From positions 113,583-177,582 of the forward strand of contig CANNZV010001153.1 in assembly GCA_947561585.1 (NCBI GenBank): a DNA stretch of 64,000 bases, written 5' to 3'. The notes under the pieces were generated by a model. That model searched no databases and was not told the origin of the DNA. It was given only the letters and a program-made list of their open reading frames with translations. The position numbers were made by a program, and so were the translations under genes. Below, piece after piece: positions 11,851 through 23,055 of the stretch. The first letter of the stretch is position 1. Every line of letters starts with the position of its first letter. The stretch is from Caprella mutica. Taxonomy: Eukaryota; Arthropoda; Malacostraca; Amphipoda; Caprellidae.

Positions 11851-11975
11851 AAAAGCAATTAAAAATAATCAAATAATTGACATTTCTTCAATTTGGAGGA
11901 TTAATCCATATATTTTTATTAATCCGTAGATTTATTTTTTAAAAGTTGAGACCTCAAGGGGGGGGGGATCTGCCC

Positions 11976-12040
11976 CAAATGTATACAAGGGGGCATCTGC
12001 CTCCTTGTATACGCGCCAGAGTGAAAGGTAAATATTATGT
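11976..12040. repeat. Terminal inverted repeat next to mariner pair
   Basis: TGTATACAAGG and CCTTGTATACG form an inverted repeat around GGGCATCTGCCT, beside a G-run. It probably belongs to the terminal region of the mariner pair. Locus 2 ends differently, at GATACGCCCCTG, so the border is uncertain. Confidence 0.45.
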
Positions 12041-12149
12041 ACGCATTTTCTTTCACGCAAAGGGATATCTAAAATAGCATTTAGTAAAAGTTAAATATTA
12101 TTTATGCTGAATATACTGTATTAACTTTATTGAATACCATTGCTACTGT

Positions 12150-12303
12150 AATAACAAAGTAACACTTCTTTATTGTGTCAGCTGTCACAATTTTGACTGG
12201 GGTTCATAATTGTCTTGAAGCCCAATTGCTTTGGGCCCAATTGTCCTGGACCCAATTATTTTCTTGGATCCAATTATCGGAGGGCCCAATTTTCGGTGCA
12301 CCG
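12150..12303. mobile_element. Orphan arm of an FB1-family foldback
   Basis: It carries inverted AATTGGGCCC-type monomers and ends ...GGGCCCAATTTTCGGTGCACC, i.e. the GGTGCACCGA terminus of FB1. The adjacent inner sequence (CACTTCTTTATTGTGTCA) is the complement of that inside FB1 (6900-6920). The other arm is missing, probably lost at the junction with the mariner pair near 12040. It provides the empty site for the MITE nested in FB1. Confidence 0.65.
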
Positions 12304-12414
12304 TTCTTTAATAACGTATCAATTTTGTATAGCTCTTCCATAATATGAAGATTCTGAAGTTTGCCGAAACTAGTATTTTTTGACCCACCCTAATGTATGT
12401 GTTCCGCTCAATTT

Positions 12415-12688
12415 ACCGATTTTGCACAATCTCGAGACCGCGCAGCGCATTCTCGCTTGTAATAACCTCTAATTTTATGGAAAACTTTTCTAATTTTTTT
12501 ATTGAATTATAAGACGATATTTTTACATTAAAACAAAACAAAAAAAATGAGGTTAATACCAATTAACCGATTTTGCACAATCTCGAGACCGCGCAGCGCA
12601 TTCTCGCTTGTAATAACCTCTAATTTTATGGAAAACTTTTCTAATTTTTTTATTGAATTATAAGACGATATTTTTACATTAAAACAAA
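12415..12688. repeat. Recent identical 123-bp direct duplication
   Basis: 12415-12537 and 12566-12688 are identical, starting ACCGATTTTGCACAATCTCG and ending in ACATTAAAACAAA, with a 28-bp AT-rich spacer. Identity over 123 bp in neutral-looking DNA implies a very recent tandem duplication, or an assembly artefact. It contains no ORF. Confidence 0.9.
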
Positions 12689-12834
12689 TGTAGAATGTTT
12701 AATATCTTGGTAAAATTAAAATGCAGTTTTCTTTAAGTAACTAACTCAAGCTTAATTACAAATATATTAACAAGTTTTTATGTATAGTTTTAACTATCAT
12801 ACTTTTTGTTGTGTTGTTCCTTGAACGGTAGAAA

Positions 12835-13119
12835 GAATTCATCACCGCTCGTTACCGTTCACAGAAGTTGGTCCCCGTTAAAGCAACGCAATTTACGTTC
12901 GGCCATCTCTTATGTTCCCTCATTGCTCCGAGGGTTTTGAGCTGCATAAAATTATGCAAGCGTTGAGGAGCGTTAGTTATGCATTTTGCAAACTTCACCG
13001 CCGCCCCAAAAACGTCCAGTCAAAGTTTGGCACCTCTAGACGCAATGTTCGTGGACGCTTTGTTCCGCTAGGCCAATGTAGAAATTCTAAACAGTGCTTC
13101 GCCAGCATTGCCGGGCGGT
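12835..13119 (+). repeat. Dispersed repeat X, copy 1 (AACGCTC-rich), left part
   Basis: ATCACCGCTCGTTACCGTTCAC... through GCGTTGAGGAGCGTTAGT to AAGTTTGGCAC matches the reverse complement of 24475-24700. It is rich in AACGCTC/ACCGC words. The repeat is interrupted here by foldback FB2 and continues at 14128-14370; copy 2 is interrupted by a different foldback. Confidence 0.65.
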
Positions 13120-13128
13120 GATTATACG

Positions 13129-14118
13129 GTTCTAGGAAAATTCCACTAAGGAAAGTTCCACTGCGGAAGATTCCACTGGGAAAATTTCACTGAGGAAGAT
13201 TCCACTAAGAAAGATTCCACTGGGAAAATTCCACTGGGAAAATTCCACTTAGGAAAATTCCACTAAATATAAATAAATATATAAATTGTACTACTTATTT
13301 TCTAAAACAATACTTTAGAAATTGTAATGTTCATATTATATATCCTTTTTGTGATATTCATTACAGTGTTTCTTTTTAAGTGGTTTAATAAAATGTAAGT
13401 GAATATCATTATATAAATTTTCGTAATGTACGTTTTCTTTGAGCAACACCTAAGAAAAATGTATTCCAATTGAAATGAATATATTTCTACTTAAAAAACT
13501 ATTAATTTTTATTATTTAGCTTCTTGTTCCGCAAATTTGATTACAGTTAAGGGTTATTTTCATTTGGAATGTAAGTTTGAGTTTTAAATAGGGGCAAATA
13601 AAAATATATGTTATACGATACGAAAGTGGAACGTAACTCTAGTCTACTTCGAGGTCTTGCTGTAAAAATTATATGAAAAACCGGTACAATTATATTTTTT
13701 GATAAAACACAGGTACACTAATATAAGAATAGAAGTTGCTTCACACATTTATAGTTCAAATACATTATTTGCATTAAATAGATGGTTAAGATAAAGTGAA
13801 ACATTAGCTCAAGACACTATCCTACACTCTGCTAGATTAACATTGAACAGATCAAGATATTTAATTGAATGAAGGTAACGTTTCCTATCTATCAAGTTAC
13901 AGGAACAGATCTATCACTATATATTTTGGACTGTCATGTAACCTTATTTAATATAGAATTTTGTTTAGTGGAATTTTCCTCAGTGTAATTTTCCGAGTGG
14001 AACTTTCCGAGTGGAATCTTCCTCAGTGGAATTTTCCTCAGTGGAAATTTCCGCAGAGGAATTTTCCCAGTGGAACTTTCCGTAGTGGAATTTTCCTCAG
14101 TGGAATCTTCCGCGCACC
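13129..14118. mobile_element. Foldback element FB2 (GGAAAATTCCACT arms)
   Basis: The left arm (13129-13265) is nine or ten degenerate copies of a ~15-bp monomer of the form GGAAAATTCCACTG. The right arm (13965-14118) is the same in inverse orientation (CAGTGGAATTTTCC). Terminal sequences are GTTCTAGGAAAATTCC and, inverted, GGTGCGCGGAAGATTCC. The 9-bp direct repeat GATTATACG lies immediately outside both ends (13120-13128, 14119-14127). The ~700-bp centre is AT-rich with no ORF. Confidence 0.85.
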
Positions 14119-14127
14119 GATTATACG

Positions 14128-14370
14128 TTACAGAAGCTTTGGTAGAGTGTTGTTAAGCCAACGCTATTAGTGTAGTCAAGTTAGGGTTCAACCCGGACAT
14201 AATTTGAAAAACGACAAGTTTGGTACCATTAGAAGCGCAATTTCAAGTACTTCGACCATGTGAAAATCCACCGAAATCCTGTTTGAACAACTTTTTATTT
14301 GAATTTGAATGAGGGGCACTTAAAATGTCTTTGGATGATTTTACTAGAAATTTGAGAGTTCAACAAAATT
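14128..14370 (+). repeat. Dispersed repeat X, copy 1, right part
   Basis: TTGTTAAGCCAACGCT...GGTTCAACCCGGACATAATT through GGCACTTAAAATGTCTTTGG matches the reverse complement of 21650-21840 closely. It flanks FB2 on the right. Confidence 0.75.
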
Positions 14371-14638
14371 TCTAACTTGCCTTAACTCCCGATCTATTTG
14401 TAATTAATAATGACATTTTTCGTTATCATATTAATATTAAATTATATTTCTTATTATCATAATAGAAGATAACAAAATTTGATACGGAGGGGGGGGGGGG
14501 GAGAGTGTTGAAAAAATGTACTCTAGGCTATAAAAATGTCATTTTTTGTTATTTTTGAGCAGTAATTTGTTTAATTAATTCGTGTAGATGTGTTTTATTT
14601 CTAGGAATATTAGAATGAGGTAGTAATTATACTAGGAG
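14371..14638. other. AT-rich spacer with G-run
   Basis: No feature seen apart from a homopolymeric G-run at 14489-14501 (GGAGGGGGGGGGGGGAGAG). Confidence 0.5.
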
Positions 14639-15227
14639 ATGGATAAATGCTTAATTTGTAAAAAACAGAACGAAGGATTGCCTATCACTATCACAAAAAC
14701 CAAGGAAACCTTACCAATGTTTGCAAAGATTCGCAAAGAAGCCGAAATAGAGAATGATCTCAGAAATACCGAAATAGTTACTGAGCAGGGAGGATGGTAA
14801 CCCCTGAATGCTCATCGCGGGCACTCCGGTGAATGCTGGGGGCATTTGTTCTGTTTGGCCATTCAGACCGCTGATGTATTCTTATTTTCATGATTGAGAG
14901 TGAGGATGTTGTCTGTGGGTCGTGTGTCAGTCTGACCAAGGCACAGGCATCTGTTATTGTGAGATGGGTTTGTTTGACGTGTTGAGGGCGGGATATAATC
15001 GACGACCTCCAGGACTGGCCTATTCAGCTGGTGAATTTGGAGTTGTACATTGGTGGCTGTCGTAGCAGGATGAGAGTCCTAAATACGATTCCCAAGGGAG
15101 CTGTACTAGCTGTGGCGGAAGCCCTCCAACGGTTATTGCAGGAGGCTTAAACGCAGAAGACCCAGTTAGTATGGACAAGGCTTATGGGCTTCTGCTACTG
15201 GGGCTACAGTGCCCATATGGTGGTAAG
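14639..15227 (+). pseudogene. LINE (restriction-like endonuclease type) ORF, 5' part, decayed
   Basis: From ATG 14639 a short frame reads MDKCLICKKQNEGLPITIT, a C-x2-C start suggestive of a zinc-binding N-terminus, and then stops. Further frames (IPKGAVLAVAEALQRLLQEA around 15090-15145; then WTRLMGFCYW) are recognisable as the N-terminal part of the reverse-transcriptase polyprotein that resumes at 15838. Stops and shifts are frequent. The ORF is interrupted at codon level by foldback FB3, whose GTGGTAAG duplication lies in the coding sequence. Confidence 0.55.
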
Positions 15228-15837
15228 GATTCCAGGACAATAACCCCCGTGCAAAAAACCCCCGTGCAATATACCCCCGGACAAAAAAACCCCGTGCAAT
15301 AAACCCCCCGGACAAATACCCCCCGGACAAAAAAAACCCAAGCAAAAAAACCCCGGAGCAATAAACCCCCGGTCTATATAAATAGCATAATTCATTTTTA
15401 TTAATATATTAAACATTATTCAATGCGAACCAATAATTATTACATTTTCTTCGAAAATATGACAAATTTTTTTGCAAAATAAGGTATACCCAATTACCTA
15501 TTTTATAGTAAAAATAAGTACAGTATACATTTTGTCACTATCAAACCTGGCCGTGGGGGGCAAGCCCCCCCCCCCCCCAATCGGACCGCTAACCTAACCT
15601 TAGGTGCACTATATCTCTTTATATTTAGAAGCATATAATAATTTTATTAATAAAAATTAATTAAAATGAATTATGCTATTAATGTCGACCGGGGGTTTTT
15701 TGCACCGGGGTTTTTTTGCTTGGGGGTTCTTGTCCGGGGGGTATTTGTCCGGGGGGTTTTTGTCCGGGGGGTATATTGCACGGGGGGTTTTTGACCGAGG
15801 GGTTTGTTTTGCACGGGGGGTTATTGTCCTGTCACCA
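15228..15837. mobile_element. Foldback element FB3 (CCCCCGGACAA arms)
   Basis: A 610-bp element. The left arm (15228-15375) repeats ~15-bp ACCCCCGGACAAA/GTGCAATA monomers; the right arm (15690-15837) carries TTTGTCCGGGGGGT inverted. Ends are GATTCCAGGACAATAACCC and, inverted, TGGTGACAGGACAATAACCC. Perfect 8-bp direct repeats GTGGTAAG flank it (15220-15227, 15838-15845), both within LINE coding sequence that reads on once the insert is ignored. A C-run palindrome lies in the centre (15554-15579). No ORF of its own; frames across the arms are low-complexity. Confidence 0.9.
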
Positions 15838-18110
15838 GTGGTAAGAAAGCTCGCAAAGTTTTCTCTTGCTACAAATATCAATCGGCAGGTGGCATCATTT
15901 TTAAAGACTGACTCCCTACCTAGGCTGCCTGAACCTATTGTCTTAGTAGTTCACAATCGACACGCTTCAGACAATGATAAATTACAAAATAAAAGTGACA
16001 AGAAAATTACAAAAGAAAAGATTGGCAGCTAAGTTCGCAGATGGTGACGTAAGTGGAGCAGTTCTTGAGCTATCATCTTCGAAGAGACTGTCAGAGATTT
16101 GAGGTCTAAACACCCGCCTCCCCCGTAAAACTTGATGATGCCAGAATCTCTGGATAATTCTCTAATTGTACCAACTGTTTTGGATGAAGAGGTAAAGAAG
16201 GCTGTTAATTCTGTCCGTCCTGGTTCTGCCTCAAGCCAGGTCATTTGATAACATTATTGTCCTATTTTTCTACAGAGGCCAAAGTACGTTTTCGGACCAC
16301 TCAGACAGATTTTGTCAATGCGATTTTGAGAGGAAAAGTTCCTAATTTTGCTGTGTCAACTTTTTATGGAGCCACATTGTCACTTTAGTCAAGAAGGATG
16401 GTGGCATCAGACCCATAGCAGTTGGTAACACCTTGCAGAGATTGGCTGCCAAAGTTGGTGCGTGCCCCTTATCACACTTTTGGTAGCGAATTAAGACCGG
16501 TTCAGCTTGGGTTGTCTACGAAGGGTGACTGTGAAGCTTCCGTAAATTTTGCTAGACGGTACTTGAGTAAATGTAATCATAGAAGGGTGTTTCTCAAGGT
16601 TGATGTGAAAAACGCCTTCAACTACCTGAGGCGAGACACCCTCCTTACTGTTTGAAGAGTATGGCACATCAACATTCCTGGCCAGAGTGCTGAGTGCCTG
16701 ACATCCTCATTACTGTTATTATTAACCGTGTGCCAGAGCTATGTAGACTCTTATGGCAAGCTTACTCTTTGCCTTCAGCTATTGTTTTTGATGAAGTGCT
16801 GAGATCGGAGGGTGACATTTTTGGACCGGTATGTATGAAAAAGAATAGACGAGTAGCTCTCAGTTTTGAGTCTGAGTTCAATGTTTGGTATCTGGATGAC
16901 GCAGTCCTGGAGATGCACCGGAGAGAGATCTGGAGGACGTAACAATCTTAATGAATTGATTGGACTTGAAGTTAATAGCAAAAATGAGTGCTGACAATCC
17001 TCGATGATACTGCTCCTGGTGAAACAGAATTGATGTCCGGGCAGTGATTCTTTATGTCAGGGTGGTAAATGAGGACAATTGCCCTTTATTGGGAGCGCTT
17101 TTTAAGTGACTTTCGAATTCCTTCGGAGATTTTAAGGAGAAAAGAAGATCTGTACCTATTGGTCTCTCGGTTGTGGGTGGTGGATAACTATTAAGACTTC
17201 TTTTTGTTGAGAAACGTTTTCTCTATTTCAAAGCTACAATATGTTCTGCAGGTTTCTCCAGCTTACAATTACGTAGTCGAGCTTAGCTGTTTTGACGAAT
17301 CTCTTAGATCTGCTGTTGCCAGTGTGACCAATGTAGAATGTCAGATGATTCTGGGGTTGTAGAGGTAACTCTACTGGTTGGCCTTGGTGGACTGGGATGT
17401 AGGATAGCTGAGACATTGTCTTACCTGCTTTCGTGTCTTCAATGTATTCTGTGAGTGATTTGGTTGATTACGGATGCAGTTAGGACATGGATGTACAGGC
17501 TGATTTCTCGGTACCATTTCATGAGTTCAGTCAAAAAGAATGGGATACACCACGTGCTCTTTCATTAATGGCGAGTCTGTTGGCTAGAGCTTCTCAGGTG
17601 GCAAAAGCACGAGTGTTATCCGCATTTTTTAAGAAACTGGAGTGTGGTTGAATGCGATTTATATACCGTCATTAGGTACACAGCTTCATCCAGAGGTCCT
17701 GAGGTAGCCATTGCTCTTAAAGTGGGTGTCAGAGTTTGTGAACCTCATTCTTGCCGCTGTGGTAGATGGATGGATGTCAGAGGATTGCATGACCTGTCTT
17801 GTAGGTACAGTTCTGGCCGTCACCGAAGACTTGTGGCAATGAATGACGTTGTAAAACCTTTGCAGATAGCAGGATTCTCTTCAGTTCTTGAGCCTTATTG
17901 ACTTGACAGAGGGGTAGTAAATGCGCAGATGGTATTACTGTGTTCCCTTACATTAATGGAAAGAGTCTGATTTGGAAGTGCACATGTGTTGACACATTTG
18001 CCAAGACACCCTTTAGTGATTCCGCGGTTGAGGCCGGATCAGCTGCCGGGGCTGCTATTTTTCAGAACTCGAAAAATGTTGAATTACGTTTATCATTTGA
18101 TGAAACGTGA
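15838..18110 (+). pseudogene. Non-LTR retrotransposon RT with C-terminal restriction-like endonuclease, decayed
   Basis: Order along the plus strand: RKLAKFSLATNINRQVASFL (15845 on), ending FLKTDSLPRLPEP; an RT entry block KKDGGIRPIAVGNTLQRLAA (near 16392); QLGLSTKGDCEASV and VFLKVDVKNAFNYLRRD, containing the first RT aspartate (16422-16655); and WYLDDAVL, the Y-x-DD catalytic box (near 16887). Much later CRCGRWMDVRGLHDLSC (17752 on) is a C-x-C...H...C knuckle, followed by CADGITVFPYINGKSLIW near 17922. That order is typical of LINEs with a downstream restriction-like nuclease rather than an N-terminal AP endonuclease. Stops and frameshifts throughout make it dead. Confidence 0.7.
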
Positions 18111-18139
18111 GTGAGAAAATGAACCCATTGACTGCTTAT

Positions 18140-18430
18140 TAACTCAATTGGTCGAAGCCAATCTTACTTTTTTAACGTTTGCCGACCGCAATTCTGATTG
18201 TTAATATTAGTTAACAATGAGTGTTACCAGAAGTAGGTTTCTTTGTTAGGTGAAATTTTTTTAAATAAAATATTTTATTCAATGGTCGGTAAATCGTTAC
18301 CCTACCTATGCATATCGAATCATCGACCTACTGGTCGGAAATTTGTGATCGAGAGTCATAATGTCGACCAAGCTAATTCGCTTTGCCGACCAATACAAAA
18401 AAGTGTATTTACAATAATTATACATATAGA
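18140..18430. repeat. GGTCGGTAAA-rich block, possible foldback arm (left)
   Basis: Degenerate GGTCGG/CCGACC words with TAAATCGTTACC recur. Part of it (GAGTGTTACCA near 18220) is found inverted near 21390 (TGGTAACACTC), and GGTCGGTAAA recurs at 21228. This may be one arm of a ~3.2 kb foldback with the block at 21203-21405. No target duplication was defined. Confidence 0.35.
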
Positions 18431-19544
18431 TAAAAATAATAATAATAAAAACAAGTTGACAGGTGGATGTTTTTATTGATATAGAAGTTGGTACGAATTT
18501 CTATTAATATTAATGTGTTGAAACTTTTTCTTATATATAAGGTAAAGTATAAATATAGAAACTAATAACATAATCAATAGTATTAATCATATCCTACTTA
18601 AAGTTCCTCTACAGTCTCCGAGAAATGTGAGTTTGTTTCTTAATGTTGTAAATCGCATAACATTTTATATTGTACATATATACTTTTTATATGATTTAAA
18701 AGTTTTTAATATTTTTATTAAAGTACGAAGTACTAATATGATGCTATATAAAAAATACTGTACGCTTTATTTTATTTGATTTTCGATTAGAATTTTAAAG
18801 AAAGTCGCATGTATAATTGTAGGTATATGTTCGGTGCTCGTCATTCAAGTATTTTTTGTTATGCGCCATCAGCCGATCTGATAGCTTATAGATCTTCCAT
18901 TTATTCAATTTGCAATCGTTCAGAATATGATAAATATCATTGAAATATGTGTATTACATCTTGTAAGAAAAATGTGAAAAATTGCACCAAATGACCAGAA
19001 GGCAAAGCAAATTGTGTACAATATTTTTCTTTTGACTTGTACTTAAGGAATTGGAACGTATATATTATCTTATTGAATTAAATCCATATATAAGTATGTA
19101 CCCACTAATCAATAAGCCTCTTTTAGGTTAGTAATGGCTTCAGTGATAATTTGATGAGTTTCCTCAATTCTCATGATTTTGTAAGTTCAACTCTTAACTG
19201 TGCCTCCTTTAAAAAAAATCGTGTTACAATTCGTACTTGTTTAATAGTTTTTTGTTATATCACAAAATAATAGAAATTAGAAAACGGAGCGTCTCAAGTT
19301 TTATAATCATATTGATAATTCAGAGTAAACACCCATCCCTTACTTCAACCATATATTGTTAATTTCATGGTAGATAGAAATTATAAGTATTACATTTTCA
19401 CCATTAGAATTATTTTGTGGATACCATTTAGTATATCTAAATTTGATGTACCTCATCTTAACCCCTTCTCCATGAATTCCTCCACTCAATTAATTTAATG
19501 GGGACTAATACTGAAACTTATTTTAGTAATATTTCTTTTGAATT
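18431..19544. other. AT-rich DNA without recognisable feature
   Basis: No ORF, TIR or tandem structure that I can support. Confidence 0.5.
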
Positions 19545-20000
19545 TAATCTCTGTAGGAATTTAACCTCTGCTTCGGAACCAAAGGCCATATCGCTGACAT
19601 TAAAAGGAAATTAATTACAAGGAACTGGAAGAAGCAGTCAGAAAGGAAAGTGGCTTCATGAGCAAGTACGTCATTTAACTTCGCCGGTGACAATGCTCAT
19701 GGATGCAGAAAAACTACTGTGACAGAAAGGGACACAAGCAACGGCCACTGCACTCACGGATAGAAGAGGAAAATGAAGAGGTGATAGTCTATCTAACACA
19801 AAATTAAAGACCTCGTAGTTGAAGAGCATAACCCTAGCGCTATCCTCTAAAACTCCAAGTAGCGTTAACAAAATTATGAACAAGGTAAAAAAATGAAAAC
19901 ACCATGACCTTCATAATCAAAATTACAACAGTTCGGGGCCCAAGTGACGCCACCTCCCTTTTCTTCCATTCACCAGACAGCTTCAGAATATCAATCCAAA
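19545..20000 (+). repeat. Dispersed ~450-bp repeat R1, copy 1
   Basis: The blocks CCATATCGCTGAC, GAAGAAGCAGTCAGAAA, AAATGCTCATGGATGCAG-like, TAGCGCTATCCTCTAAAACT and GACGCCACCTC occur in the same order at 39350-39830. No TIR or tail was recognised, so it could be a SINE-like or MITE-like family. The short ORFs are not genes. Confidence 0.7.
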
Positions 20001-20454
20001 GTATAAGAATGTTCACCATATGTATGTTTTGAATTTTAACTACCAAGGTACACTCAATCCAATACAAATCTTCGTGTATTAAGGTATGAAATATGATCAA
20101 CTATAGAAAGGTTTATAAACTTGACGAAGTAACTTACATCTTAAACTAGGACTGAATATGCAATTTTTGTTCATAGAATTCAAATTGAAAATCAAAAGAA
20201 AGAATGTAGTGTACAATCTATTTCTACAGCATTTTATTATAGTGTTTCGTACAATTGTTGCGCACAGAGTATTAACAACTCTAAAAGCCTATAAATTGTC
20301 ATATACTGAACTGAATTTTATGCAGTTTGCAGATAAATAATCCTAGACGGTTAGACCTTAGTTCTATAATATTATGCAATAAACTCATATTTTTTTCAGG
20401 AGCCTTGAGAGAACCTTTGAAGGTCATACAAATCTGGAACATTGCATGGAGCCA

Positions 20455-20925
20455 ATATATTTAAAACTATATTACATGCACTCGATAGAGTGCATACGTT
20501 CGCCACCGCTTTGACCCGTTCCCTACCAAAATCTAATAAACTAGTAACTGGATAATGACCAATCGTCTCATCAAATTTCAGACAATTTGGTTGAATAATT
20601 TTTGAGATATGTAAATAGTTATAAATGGCGTTGACCTTGATATTTGACCTTTAACCAGATCGCTCTCAAAATCTGAAAAAATGGTTCATGGATATTGACT
20701 AACCGTCCAACCAAGTTTCATTCAATATGGTTCAATACTTTTTGAGTTATAAATGACAATGACCTTGACCTTTGACTGGGTCGCTCCAAAAATTTTATCA
20801 GAAGGTCACTGGACATTGATCAATTGTTTCACCAAATTTCAGACAATTTGGTTGAATACTTTTTGAGTTATGCGAATAACAAGATGATAAATAAATAAAT
20901 GCTGATTTAAATATGACCTTCCGAA
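20455..20925 (+). repeat. GACCTTGACCTTTGACC repeat, three ~120-bp units with (ATAAATA) tail
   Basis: Three tandem units (about 20515-20640, 20645-20765, 20770-20900), each with TGACC...TCGCT, AAAATCT, GGACATTGA-like, CCAAATTTCAGACAATTTGG and TACTTTTTGAGTTAT, ending in GATAAATAAATAAATG. Repeats with this wording are widespread in invertebrate genomes and are usually treated as SINE-like or tail-repeat LINE 3' regions. Here only the 3' structure is seen. Confidence 0.7.
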
Positions 20926-21202
20926 AATTTGCGAGGGTAAAAATGTATAAATATTTATTCTTTTGAATTCATTAATTTATAAATAGCTATAGTGCTATAC
21001 AATTTCAAGGAATCCACGAAACCTCAATTTCTAGAGTCAGAAAAATAATTATGAAAGTAGAAAAATTATTTTCATCATATTTTTCATTCAAAAACGTCTA
21101 ATTTACAATTTTAAAACAGCCTATTTTTGCCTAATCCGTTGCATTTCTAAATAGTAACCATTATGAGTAATTTCACTTTTTTTGCGTACATTTCACATAA
21201 CA

Positions 21203-21405
21203 GTCTGGTCGATTAATAGATTTCATGGTCGGTAAACGATACCTGGTCGAAATATTGAACTTAAAAATGAACCTTGGTCGACAAATCGATATATTTCAGA
21301 AAATACATGATCTCAAAAATTGATGTATAGTTCAAAAACCAATATAGCTAGAAACTTTCTGTTTGCAAATAAACTAAGTACAAATCAATGGTAACACTCG
21401 AGTAC
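21203..21405. repeat. GGTCGGTAAA-rich block, possible foldback arm (right)
   Basis: TGGTCGGTAAACGATACCTGG and related TGGTCGA words; partner of the block at 18140-18430. The match is degenerate, so the pairing is tentative. Confidence 0.35.
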
Positions 21406-21647
21406 ATCTATCATTGTAGTGAGAGTACTTGTTTTCAAATATATTTGAAATTAGGAGAAGGTGTGTTATTAGGTCGGTGATGCGATTCTTACCCTACACT
21501 TTTTTTTAATTTTCGCACCATCTGACAAATATGTTTTCTTAATTTTTATTTCGAAAATGAGAAAAAAAATTTACTACCAAAATAATACACAAAAAATTAA
21601 GTGACAAGTACAAATACATCAGAAGTAATGACTAGTTTGATATTTTC

Positions 21648-22206
21648 AAGTAGTTTCAAATTTCTAGTAAAATCATCCAAAGACATTTAAAGTGCCCCTC
21701 ATTCAAATTCAAATAATTTTTTTTGCTCAAACAGGATTTCGGTGGATTTTCACATGGTTGAAGTACTTGAAATTGCGCTTCTAATGTTACCAAACTTGTC
21801 TTTTTTTCAAATTATGTCCGGGTTGACCCTATTTTGAGCTTAGACTGACTAGCCTATATGGCAACGCCCATGTTTTCGATTTTATCCGAGTTTGTGTGCT
21901 TATCATCATGCACAAAATGAGGGGAAAAAATCGAAAATACGGGTTGAAGCCGGCGTTGCGATAGAGTTGGCTTAACGGTAGTGAGCGTTGGTCTGGCGGT
22001 ATGGAGCTGTGCGACCTCAATACAAGCGTCAAACCAATGTTCATCACTGCTTCAACGCCTAAGACCGTTTAAGCATACTCGTATCCGCGAGTGAAACACT
22101 TTCAACCGCCCACCTAAGTTTGGTAAAGTTTAATCACGCAGAGGTGTTCCACCATTTAAGATTTCACCGTTGGCCTTGCAGACCCAAACCACCACGAAAT
22201 TGCGTC
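21648..22206 (-). repeat. Dispersed repeat X, copy 2 (inverted), first part
   Basis: 21650-21840 is the reverse complement of 14170-14370 (AAAGTGCCCCTCATTCAAAT, CCGGGTTGACCC). The remainder to 22206 continues with GTTGGCTTAACGG and TTGCAGACCC blocks also found, inverted, in copy 1 or at 24475 on. The repeat is interrupted by the foldback at 22207-24477. Confidence 0.65.
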
Positions 22207-22504
22207 TATACCTTTTCCAATTGAAGTTCCTCCAAATGAAATAACATTTCATCAAAGTGAAATATAATTTCATCAAAGTGAAATATAACTTCATCAAAGT
22301 GAAATATAATTTCATCAAAGTGAAATAACATTTCATCAAAGTGAAATATAACTTCATCAAAGTGAAAAAAACATTTCATCAAAGTGAAATAACAATTCCT
22401 CCAAGTGAACTATCAATTCCTCCAAATGAAATAGCGTTTCCTCCAAATGAAATATCATTTCAGCAGAATAAAAATCGAATCAATACGCAGTCAATTAAAT
22501 TTAT

Positions 22505-22770
22505 CACGTGAAATTTATTTACATGAAATTTATTAACATATTTATTTACATGAAATTTATTTACATGAAATTTATTTACATGAAATTTATTTACATGAAA
22601 TTTATTTACATGAAATTTATTCACATGAAATTTATTCACATGAAATTTATTCACATGAAATTTATTCACATGAAATTTATTCACATGAAATTTATTCACA
22701 TGAAATTTATTTACATGAAATTTATTCACATGAAATTTATTTACATGAAATTTATTTACATAAAAAAATA
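22505..22770. repeat. 15-bp array CATGAAATTTATTTA
   Basis: About 17 copies of a 15-bp unit with two variants (TTTATTTACATGAAA and TTTATTCACATGAAA). The length is a multiple of three, so it leaves long artefact ORFs (MKFIH.. and VNKFH.. repeats) on both strands. It is the inner layer of the surrounding foldback's left arm. Confidence 0.9.
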
Positions 22771-23055
22771 TATATAAAATTTGTTTACATGAAAAAATTT
22801 CACATATAATTGTTACATAATTTTTTTAGTAATTAATTATTTTTGATACATTTTTCATATATTTTATTTATTATTATTTGCATATTTTTTCTTTTACTAT
22901 TAATACGCCGCTAAAATTAATGCGGTAGTATATAAGTAAACTTGAAAAATATGTAAAATTAAATATATATAAAAAAATATTATGTAGTTAATTGATGCAA
23001 AGAAGACTAAATGAAATTAAATTCATGTTAATAAATTTCATGTAAATAAATTTAT

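Larger units (their letters stand above)
8777..11975. mobile_element. Head-to-head pair of dead mariner copies, locus 1
   Basis: A plus-strand mariner copy (B, 8777-9911) faces a minus-strand mariner copy (A, 10474-11975). The same A/B pair occurs in opposite orientation at 51371-54640, so the pair moved or was duplicated as a unit. Locus 1 lacks the distal part of copy B present in locus 2 and carries an extra hAT insertion (9920-10465). The outer A end runs into a G-run (CTCAAGGGGGGGGGGATC) and then an inverted repeat at 11978-12026. Confidence 0.75.

Noticed and set aside
22460..22777. MKFIHMKFIH / VNKFHVNKFH repeat proteins
   Set aside because: 15-bp array in a foldback arm read on both strands.
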